The translations under genes and the position numbers were made by a program. A model generated the notes under the pieces. The model saw only the letters and a list, made by a program, of their open reading frames with translations. It had not been told where the DNA came from and did no database searches. DNA of 20,311 nt from NCBI GenBank assembly GCA_023388835.1, contig JAEWFK010000040.1, positions 1 to 20,311 on the forward strand, written 5' to 3'. This DNA comes from Pseudomonadota bacterium (GTDB lineage: Bacteria; Pseudomonadota; Gammaproteobacteria; Burkholderiales; Burkholderiaceae_B). Of this stretch, positions 13,460 to 20,311 are shown piece by piece. How positions within the stretch are numbered: position 1 is the first letter of the stretch; every line of letters starts with the position of its first letter.

Positions 13460-14215
13460 CTATGGGCAAGGAGGGTCGAGGGCCGAGGCTGAACGTCGTA
13501 GCTGCGCCAAGCGTTCCTGCAGCGGAATCCGCGGACAAGTGTCGCAGAGTTCGCCATCGCGGCGCTTGTAGACCAGGCAGCACACTTTACGTTCCATGGC
13601 CAAGTGCTCGCCGCCGCGGTCGTCCTGATATTTCAGGAATCCGCCGGCGCCGTCGAGGCCCAGAGCATGCAGCCAGCATTCGCCCCAATCTGCAGCCGTC
13701 TGCGCGCACCAGTCGGGACGCCGCGACATGATCCGCAAGGTGGCTGATGTCACGCAGTCCGCGACGAGACGGCCCGCGGCCTTCGGATGCAGCTCGACCA
13801 CTGAACAACAGGTGTCCAGCACAGCAGCGAGGCATTGACGCAAGGGACTGGCTGCCGCCTGCAGAAGACGGTCGTTCCGACCCGCGATGGGAGTGTGATC
13901 GGCAATGACACTGCCCCACACCATGCAATCGCCGGCTCGCTGGCCGATGCAGTCCTGATGCGGGACGGTGCCGGCGAGATGCACGCCCGCCATCGTCAAG
14001 TAAACCGGCTGCCATACCAGAAGGCCCCACGTCCGGAACGCCCAATAGTGGCGACCTGCTTCAGGATAGGTTCGCGCGAGGTCGGCAGCGAGCTGCCGGA
14101 CCTCTGCTTCCGATATGCGGGACCAGCCAGAATCGATGCGCGGTGCAATGGCGAGCGGCCAGCCGGGCAGCATGGATCGGGCGCAGCAGAGAAGGTGTTC
14201 GAGCGAATGATTCAT
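13460..14215 (-). CDS. FhuF-like siderophore ferric-iron reductase
   Basis: This 251-residue protein resembles FhuF-type reductases, cytoplasmic [2Fe-2S] proteins that reduce ferric iron held by imported siderophores so the iron is released. The diagnostic C-terminal pattern Cys-Cys-x10-Cys-x2-Cys is present at C212, C213, C224 and C227 (VCCLVYKRRDGELCDTCPR). The segment RTWGLLVWQPVYL (61-73) also fits the family. There is no signal peptide or membrane helix. The gene lies 66 bases after gltD and 77 before mlaF, and is functionally unrelated to both. No siderophore transport genes are nearby and no clear Fur box is seen in the 66-base gap. The start ATG at 14215-14213 has only a weak ribosome site. 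It is called from motif, not from a search. Confidence 0.85.
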   Translation of the reverse strand: MNHSLEHLLCCARSMLPGWPLAIAPRIDSGWSRISEAEVRQLAADLARTYPEAGRHYWAFRTWGLLVWQPVYLTMAGVHLAGTVPHQDCIGQRAGDCMVWGSVIADHTPIAGRNDRLLQAAASPLRQCLAAVLDTCCSVVELHPKAAGRLVADCVTSATLRIMSRRPDWCAQTAADWGECWLHALGLDGAGGFLKYQDDRGGEHLAMERKVCCLVYKRRDGELCDTCPRIPLQERLAQLRRSASALDPPCP

Positions 14216-14281
14216 TGCTTCGAATATCTTACCTGCCAGGCCACCGATCAGGCTCGCGGACCGCGACCGGCACGCCGCCAG

Positions 14282-15745
14282 TTAGCGCGGCAGCGTGCTT
14301 GCGCCCATCAGGAATTCGTCCACGGCGCGGGCGCATTGTCGGCCTTCCCGTATGGCCCACACCACCAGCGATTGCCCCCGCCGCATGTCCCCGGCCGCGA
14401 ACACCTTGTCCACATTGCAGCGGTAGCGCTGCGTGTCGGCCCGGGCGTTGCCGCGCATGTCGGGCTCCACGCCGAAGGCGTCCAGCACGTTCTTCATGGG
14501 TGAAGTGAAGCCCATGGCCAGCAGCACCAGGTCGGCCTTGAGTTCGAACTGCGAGCCTTCCACCTCACGCATCTTCATCCGGCCTGTGGCCTTGTCGCGG
14601 AACCACTCTACGCGAGCCGCCACGAACTTCTCCACTTTGCCGTTCCTGCCTTCGAACGCCTTGGTTCCCACCGCCCAATCACGTTCGCAGCCTTCTTCGT
14701 GCGAAGACGAGCTGCGCAACCGGGCCGGCCAATACGGCCAAGTCAGGGGTCTGTCTTCTACCTCCGGCAGGCGCGGCATGAGCTCGAACTGGGTGACCGA
14801 GGCCGCTCCCTGCCGGTTGCTGGTTCCTACACAGTCGGAGCCGGTGTCGCCTCCGCCGATGACGATGACATGTTTGTCCTTGGCCGAGATCTGGCGTGAT
14901 ACGCGGTCACCCGCGTTCACCAGATTCTGCTGACGAAGGAAATCCATGGCGAAGTGCACGCCGCCCAGCTCTCGGCCCGGCACCGGCAGATCGCGCGGGG
15001 TCTCGGCGCCGCCGGTCAGCACGATGGCATCGAATTCTGCATTCAGAGAATCGGGCGTGCGCACGGCCACGCCTTCGGGGGCATGCCGGTTGTCCCCGAT
15101 GTAGGTGGAAGCACAGAACTCCACGCCTTCAGCTTCCATTTGGGCAAGGCGGCGATTGATCAGGGATTTGTCGAGCTTAAAATCCGGGATGCCGTAGCGC
15201 AGCAGCCCGCCCATGCGATTGCTCTTTTCAAACACGGTGACGGTGTGGCCCGCGCGGGCGAGCTGCTGCGCGCAGGCCAGGCCGGCGGGTCCCGAGCCGA
15301 CCACCGCAACACGTTTGCCGCTGCGGCGCTGGGGTGCCTGCGGCACTACCCAGCCGCGTTCCCAGCCTCTGTCGATGATGGCATGCTCGATCGACTTGAT
15401 GCCTACGGCGTCATCATTGATATTGAGGGTACAGGCAGCTTCGCAGGGGGCAGGGCAGATGCGCCCGGTGAACTCCGGAAAATTATTGGTGGAGTGCAGT
15501 ACGTCGAGAGCGCGGCGCCACTCCTGGCGGTACACCAGGTCGTTCCAGTCGGGGATGATGTTGTTGACGGGACAGCCGTTATGGCAGAAAGGAATGCCGC
15601 AATCCATGCAGCGTGCGGCCTGTTTTCCGGCGGCGGCATCGTCCAGGGCGTGTACGAACTCGTTCCAGTGGCGAACACGCGTCTGCGGCGCTTCGTGGCT
15701 TTCTTCAAGGCGTTGGAGTTCAAGGAATCCAGTGATCTTGCCCAT
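14282..15745 (-). CDS. gltD: Glutamate synthase (NADPH) small subunit GltD
   Basis: GltD takes electrons from NADPH through FAD and iron-sulfur clusters to GltB for glutamate synthesis. The 487-residue protein has the N-terminal cluster cysteines C46, C49, C54 and C58 (CMDCGIPFCHNGCPV) and C97, C101 and C105 (CPAPCEAAC). The FAD site is GSGPAG (150-155) and the NADPH-binding loop is GGGDTGSD (297-304). The C-terminal second FAD motif AAGDMRRGQSLVVWAIREGR is also present. The ATG at 15745-15743 has GAGG about 8 bases upstream. It begins 9 bases after the gltB stop, so the two are one operon. All features are normal. Confidence 0.98.
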   Translation of the reverse strand: MGKITGFLELQRLEESHEAPQTRVRHWNEFVHALDDAAAGKQAARCMDCGIPFCHNGCPVNNIIPDWNDLVYRQEWRRALDVLHSTNNFPEFTGRICPAPCEAACTLNINDDAVGIKSIEHAIIDRGWERGWVVPQAPQRRSGKRVAVVGSGPAGLACAQQLARAGHTVTVFEKSNRMGGLLRYGIPDFKLDKSLINRRLAQMEAEGVEFCASTYIGDNRHAPEGVAVRTPDSLNAEFDAIVLTGGAETPRDLPVPGRELGGVHFAMDFLRQQNLVNAGDRVSRQISAKDKHVIVIGGGDTGSDCVGTSNRQGAASVTQFELMPRLPEVEDRPLTWPYWPARLRSSSSHEEGCERDWAVGTKAFEGRNGKVEKFVAARVEWFRDKATGRMKMREVEGSQFELKADLVLLAMGFTSPMKNVLDAFGVEPDMRGNARADTQRYRCNVDKVFAAGDMRRGQSLVVWAIREGRQCARAVDEFLMGASTLPR

Positions 15746-15754
15746 CTTTTTTCC

Positions 15755-18700
15755 TCAGGCGGCGATTTGTTCAGGGTTGGCGGCGCGCCACAGTTCGGCC
15801 AGCGCGCGGCGGTACTCAATGGGCATGACCTTCACGAATTCTCGCCGGCTGCGCTCCCAATGGTCCAGCATGTCGCGGGCGCGGAAGCTGCCGGTGTAGC
15901 GGTAGTGGTTCTCGATCAGCCGGCGCAGTATGGTTTCGTCGGTTTCGCGTTCGCCGGCATGCCCCTGGGTGTGCCAGCCGTGCGAGTCGGCGTGTTCGAT
16001 TTGTTCGGCATGCGAGGACACGGCCTCGAGCACGACCATGGCGGTGTTGCAGCGGCGGTGGAAGCTGCCTTCCGGGTCCCATACATACGCCACGCCCCCG
16101 GACATGCCGGCGGCGAAGTTGCGGCCGGTTGCGCCCAGCACCACGACGGTCCCGCCCGTCATGTATTCGCAGCCATGGTCGCCGGTGCCCTCCACCACGG
16201 CCGTGCTGCCGGAATTCCGCACGGCGAATCGTTCCCCCACCACGCCGTTGAAGTAGGCCTCCCCCGCCAGGGCCCCGTAAAGCACGGTATTGCCCGCGAT
16301 GATGTGATCGGGACCAAAACCGCGGAAATCATTCGGCGAGCGTACGATGACGCGGCCTCCGGAAAGGCCCTTGCCGACATAGTCGTTGGCTTCGCCCACC
16401 AGGTCCAGCGTGATGCCGTGGGCCAGAAAGGCGCCGAAGCTCTGGCCGGCCGATCCGTTCAGCTGGATATGGATGGTGTCGTCCGGCAGCCCCTCATGTC
16501 CGTGGCGGCCGGCCAATTCCCCCGATAACATGGCGCCGACACTGCGATTGCGATTGCGAACCGGGACGATGAAGGAGACCTTTTCGCCCCGCTCCAGGGC
16601 CGGGTGGCTGCGGGCAATCAACTCATGGTCCAGCGATTTGTCCAGGTTGTGATTCTGCGCGTGCACCTGGCGCGGCGGCTCTTCGGACGGTACGACGTGA
16701 AACAGCTTGCTGAAGTTCAGGCCGCGGGCCTTCCAGTGATCGATGCCGCGGCGAGTGTCCAGGAGCTCGACCCGGCCGATCAACTCATCGAAGCTGCGTA
16801 CGCCCAGCTGGGCCATGATTTCGCGCACTTCCTCGGCGACGAAGAAGAAATAGTTCACAACGTGCTCGGGCCTGCCCTGGAACTTGCGCCGCAAGAACGA
16901 ATCCTGGGTGGCCACCCCAACGGGGCAGGTGTTCAGATGGCATTTGCGCATCATGATGCAGCCTTCGACGACCAGCGGGGCGGTGGCGAAGCCGAATTCG
17001 TCCGCGCCAAGCAATGCGGCGATCACGACGTCGCGCCCTGTCTTCATCTGGCCGTCGGCCTGCACGCGAATCCGTGAACGCAGATTGTTAAGAACGAGCG
17101 TCTGCTGTGTCTCGGCCAGGCCGAGCTCCCATGGCGTGCCGGCATGTTTGATCGACGAGACGGGGGATGCGCCGGTGCCGCCATCGTGGCCGGCGATGAC
17201 CACATGGTCCGCCTTGGCCTTGGCCACGCCTGTCGCGACCGTGCCCACGCCCACTTCCGACACCAGCTTCACGGAAATCGATGCACGCGGGTTGACGTTC
17301 TTCAGGTCGTGGATCAGCTGGGCCAGGTCTTCGATGGAATAGATGTCATGGTGCGGGGGCGGCGATATCAGCCCCACACCCGGTACGGAATGACGCAGCT
17401 TGGCGATATATTCCGACACCTTGTGCCCCGGCAATTGGCCGCCTTCGCCCGGCTTTGCGCCCTGTGCCATCTTGATCTGAATCTGGTCGGCGCTGCCCAG
17501 GTATTCGGCCGAGACGCCGAAGCGCCCGGACGCGACCTGCTTGATGCGCGAACGCAGCGAGTCGCCGGAGAGCAGCGGTATGTCGGCTTCCACGCGGTCG
17601 GCGCCCAGGAAGGACGCGAGCGTGTCGCCCTTCTTGATGGGGCTTTTCCCCTGGCGCAGTTCGGCGCGGTAGCGCAGCTCATCCTCGCCGCCTTCGCCAG
17701 TGTTCGATTTGCCGCCGAGCCGATTCATGGCCACGGCCAGGACCGCATGGGCTTCCGTGGAAATCGATCCGAGGGACATGGCCCCGGTGGCGAAGCGCTT
17801 GACGATCTCCTTGGCGGGCTCCACTTCGTTCAGCGCAATGGCGCGGGCGGGATCCACCTTGAACTCGAACAGGCCGCGCAGCGTCATGAGGCGCCGGGAT
17901 TGGTCATTGACCAGCTGCGCGTATTCCTTGTAGGTGGTGTAGTCTTTTCCGCGCGCGGCATGCTGAAGCCGGGCAATGGCGTCGGGCGTCCACATGTGGG
18001 CTTCACCGCGGACTCGCCAGGCATATTCGCCTCCGGCTTCGAGATCATCGCTCAGAACCGGATCGTCGCTGAAGGCGGCAGCGTGGGTGCGCAAGGCTTC
18101 CTCCGCTAGCTGGAAGATGCCCACACCTTCGATGTGGCTGGGTGTGCCTGTGAAATACTTGTCCACGAATTCGGTGCTGAGTCCGACGGCTTCGAAGATC
18201 TGCGCGCCGGTGTAGGACATATAGGTCGAGATGCCCATCTTGGACATCACTTTGTTCAGCCCTTTTCCGATGGCCTTGATGTAGTTTGCGATCGCGGTGT
18301 CCGGGTCGGTCAGCCGGGCGAGCGTTTCCAGAGCCAGATAGGGGTGGACGGCCTCGGCGCCGTAGCCGCCGAGCAGGGCGAAGTGATGCACCTCTCGAGC
18401 AGAGCCGGTTTCCACCACCAGGCCGGTGCGGGTGCGCAAGCCGGCACGAATCAGATGATGATGGATGGCCGAGGTCGCGAGCAGCGCAGGAACGGCAACG
18501 CGGTCGGCGTTGACCTTGCGATCGGTGAGCAGCAGGATGTTATAGCCGCTCAGCACCGCGTCGGCCGCGCTGGAACACAGCGAAGCGAGGTAGGCTTCGA
18601 TGCCCTGGGGGCCCCATACCGCGGGATACGTGATATCCAGTTCACAGCAGCGGAATTTCTCGCTCGTGATCTTCTCGATGTTGCGGATCTGCGCCATCGC

Positions 18701-20311
18701 CGCGAGATCCAGCACGGGCTGCGAGACCTCGATGCGCTGGGGTGGATTGACGTTGTTGATGTCCAGCAGATTGGGTTTGGGTCCGATGAAGGACACCAGC
18801 GACATGACCAGCTGCTCGCGAATGGGATCGATGGGCGGGTTGGTGACCTGGGCGAAGAGCTGCCGGAAATAGTTGTAGAAGGGCTTGGAATGGTCGGACA
18901 GCACGGCCGGTGGCGCGTCGTTGCCCATGGAGCCGGTCGCTTCTTCGCCACTGCGGGCCATGGGCTCCAGGATCACCCGCAGATCTTCCTGGGTCCAGCC
19001 GAAGGCTTGCTGCCGATCGAGCAGGGAAGCAGCCGGTTTGAGAGCGGGAGCGTCCGCAGGGGCGGGCAGAGTTTCAAGCTTCAGGCTCAGCCGTTCGATC
19101 CATTGCCGATACGGGCGCATGTTCGCCAGTTGGGACTTGATCTCTTCGTCATTGATGATGCGGCCCTGCTGCAGGTCGATCAGGAACATCTTGCCCGGTT
19201 GCAAACGCCACTTCTTGACGATGCGGTGCTCGGGAATGGGCAGGGTGCCGGCTTCCGATGCCATGACGACCATGTCGTCGTCGGTGACGATGTAACGGGC
19301 GGGGCGCAGGCCGTTGCGATCGAGCGTGGCCCCGATCTGGCGGCCGTCGGTGAAAGCGACCGCTGCGGGGCCATCCCATGGTTCCATCATGGCCGCGTGG
19401 TACTCGTAGAAGGCCCGGCGATTCTCGTCCATGTCGGCATGCTGTTCCCAGGCTTCAGGAATCATGAGCATCATGGCGTGCGCCAGCGAATAGCCCGACA
19501 TCACCAGCAACTCCAGACAGTTGTCAAAGGTGGCGGTGTCGGATTGTCCCTCGTACACGATGGGGTAGAGCTTCTGCAGGTCCGCGCCCAGCACCGCCGA
19601 TTCCATGGCGCCCTCTCGCGCCCGCAGCCAGTTGAAGTTCCCTTTCACGGTGTTGATCTCGCCATTGTGGGCGATCATCCGGTAGGGGTGGGCGAGAGGC
19701 CATGCAGGGAAGGTATTGGTCGAGAACCGTTGATGAACCAGGGCCAGCGCCGAGACGGCGCGGGCGTCGGCGAGGTCGCGATAGTAGCGGCCCACCTGGT
19801 TGGCGAGAAGCAGGCCTTTGTACACCACCGTGCGCACGGAAATCGACGGGACGAAATACTCGCGGCCGTGGGCGAGCTTCATCTGCTGGATGGCGTGGCT
19901 GGCTGTCTTGCGGATGACGTAGAGCTTCCGCTCCAGGGCGTCCGGCACGGAGATGCCTGGCCCCCGGCCGATGAAGAGCTGGCGGATGACTGGCTCGCAG
20001 GCCTGTACGGTGGGCGACATGGGCATGTCGCGGTCGACCGCGACGTCGCGCCAGCCGAGCACGACTTGCCCTTCGTCGCGGACCGCGCGTTCCAGTTCGT
20101 GCTCACAAGCGAGTCGGGACGCCGTTTCCTTGGGCAGGAAGACCATGGCCACGCCGTATTCGTCCGGAGGGGGCAGCGCCACGCCCTGCTTGGCCATCTC
20201 CTCGCGATAGAGGATGTCGGGAATCTGGATCAATATGCCGGCGCCGTCGCCCATGAGCTCGTCCGCCCCCACCGCGCCCCGGTGATCCAGGTTCTCGAGG
20301 ATCTTCAGTCC
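15755..20311 (-). CDS. gltB: Glutamate synthase (NADPH) large subunit GltB (5' end cut by window edge)
   Basis: GltB makes two glutamates from glutamine and 2-oxoglutarate using ammonia channelled between its domains. 1518 residues are visible; the frame is open to base 20311 and begins GLKILENLDHRGAVGADELM, so roughly 50-60 N-terminal residues, including the catalytic N-terminal cysteine, lie outside. In order: class II amidotransferase domain (to about base 19150), central domain (about 19000-18000), FMN-binding synthase domain (about 17950-16750), and the GXGXG beta-helix (about 16550-15950). The [3Fe-4S] cysteines fall in GCIMMRKCHLNTCPVGVA at about 16965-16925. It is followed after 9 bases by gltD. 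No frameshift or loss is seen. Confidence 0.98.
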   Translation of the reverse strand, partial: GLKILENLDHRGAVGADELMGDGAGILIQIPDILYREEMAKQGVALPPPDEYGVAMVFLPKETASRLACEHELERAVRDEGQVVLGWRDVAVDRDMPMSPTVQACEPVIRQLFIGRGPGISVPDALERKLYVIRKTASHAIQQMKLAHGREYFVPSISVRTVVYKGLLLANQVGRYYRDLADARAVSALALVHQRFSTNTFPAWPLAHPYRMIAHNGEINTVKGNFNWLRAREGAMESAVLGADLQKLYPIVYEGQSDTATFDNCLELLVMSGYSLAHAMMLMIPEAWEQHADMDENRRAFYEYHAAMMEPWDGPAAVAFTDGRQIGATLDRNGLRPARYIVTDDDMVVMASEAGTLPIPEHRIVKKWRLQPGKMFLIDLQQGRIINDEEIKSQLANMRPYRQWIERLSLKLETLPAPADAPALKPAASLLDRQQAFGWTQEDLRVILEPMARSGEEATGSMGNDAPPAVLSDHSKPFYNYFRQLFAQVTNPPIDPIREQLVMSLVSFIGPKPNLLDINNVNPPQRIEVSQPVLDLAAMAQIRNIEKITSEKFRCCELDITYPAVWGPQGIEAYLASLCSSAADAVLSGYNILLLTDRKVNADRVAVPALLATSAIHHHLIRAGLRTRTGLVVETGSAREVHHFALLGGYGAEAVHPYLALETLARLTDPDTAIANYIKAIGKGLNKVMSKMGISTYMSYTGAQIFEAVGLSTEFVDKYFTGTPSHIEGVGIFQLAEEALRTHAAAFSDDPVLSDDLEAGGEYAWRVRGEAHMWTPDAIARLQHAARGKDYTTYKEYAQLVNDQSRRLMTLRGLFEFKVDPARAIALNEVEPAKEIVKRFATGAMSLGSISTEAHAVLAVAMNRLGGKSNTGEGGEDELRYRAELRQGKSPIKKGDTLASFLGADRVEADIPLLSGDSLRSRIKQVASGRFGVSAEYLGSADQIQIKMAQGAKPGEGGQLPGHKVSEYIAKLRHSVPGVGLISPPPHHDIYSIEDLAQLIHDLKNVNPRASISVKLVSEVGVGTVATGVAKAKADHVVIAGHDGGTGASPVSSIKHAGTPWELGLAETQQTLVLNNLRSRIRVQADGQMKTGRDVVIAALLGADEFGFATAPLVVEGCIMMRKCHLNTCPVGVATQDSFLRRKFQGRPEHVVNYFFFVAEEVREIMAQLGVRSFDELIGRVELLDTRRGIDHWKARGLNFSKLFHVVPSEEPPRQVHAQNHNLDKSLDHELIARSHPALERGEKVSFIVPVRNRNRSVGAMLSGELAGRHGHEGLPDDTIHIQLNGSAGQSFGAFLAHGITLDLVGEANDYVGKGLSGGRVIVRSPNDFRGFGPDHIIAGNTVLYGALAGEAYFNGVVGERFAVRNSGSTAVVEGTGDHGCEYMTGGTVVVLGATGRNFAAGMSGGVAYVWDPEGSFHRRCNTAMVVLEAVSSHAEQIEHADSHGWHTQGHAGERETDETILRRLIENHYRYTGSFRARDMLDHWERSRREFVKVMPIEYRRALAELWRAANPEQIAA

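Noticed and set aside
14216..14281. Possible Fur box or terminator between gltD and the FhuF-like gene
   Set aside because: Only a TTCGAA palindrome and a 4-base stem are visible. Neither resembles a 19-base Fur site or an intrinsic terminator with a U-tract.
14954..16528. Long plus-strand open frame (524 codons) across gltD and the end of gltB
   Set aside because: It spans two certain minus-strand genes, shows no domain, and has antisense-type composition.
1..20311. Mobile elements, CRISPR arrays, tRNA or rRNA genes, phage or defence genes
   Set aside because: I saw no transposase or integrase frame, spaced repeat array or tRNA-like cloverleaf. Every stretch is accounted for by housekeeping genes on one strand with short gaps.

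Overview
The window reads as ordinary chromosomal core DNA of a betaproteobacterium, most likely Burkholderiales and probably the Alcaligenaceae (Bordetella/Achromobacter relatives). The basis is high GC content and the gene order gltBD - mla - ABC exporter - ibaG - murA - his cluster - HIT - tatAB, which I recall as typical of that group. The order and the separate hisI and hisE genes argue against Enterobacterales. Genus cannot be fixed by eye.

All 23 recognised genes lie on the minus strand, so transcription runs from high to low coordinates. From 20311 down: (1) gltB (5' end outside the window) and gltD, the glutamate synthase subunits; (2) a FhuF-like ferric-siderophore reductase gene; (3) mlaF-mlaE-mlaD-mlaA-mlaC, the retrograde phospholipid transport system that keeps the outer membrane asymmetric; (4) a two-gene ABC-2 exporter of unknown substrate, ibaG (BolA family) and murA (first committed step of peptidoglycan synthesis); (5) hisG-hisD-hisB-hisH-hisA-hisF-hisI-hisE; (6) a HIT-family nucleotide hydrolase, tatA and the first 77 codons of tatB (3' end outside the window).

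Coding is very dense. Seven junctions are 4-base ATGA or GTGA stop/start overlaps, and the longest gap is 128 bases (9633-9760). That gap separates mlaC from the ABC exporter and carries two GC-rich hairpins and a perfect TATAAT in the transcribed direction. It is the best candidate for a break between two transcription units.

Nothing here looks like a new defence, mobile or biosynthetic system. There are no tRNAs, rRNAs, insertion sequences, CRISPR arrays or phage genes. The points worth a second look are modest: hisC is absent from a tightly coupled his cluster, mlaB is absent from an otherwise full mla cluster, an iron-reductase gene sits between gltD and mlaF, and two short in-frame tandem duplications lie in mlaC and mlaA. 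No stretch longer than 300 bases lacks a gene.
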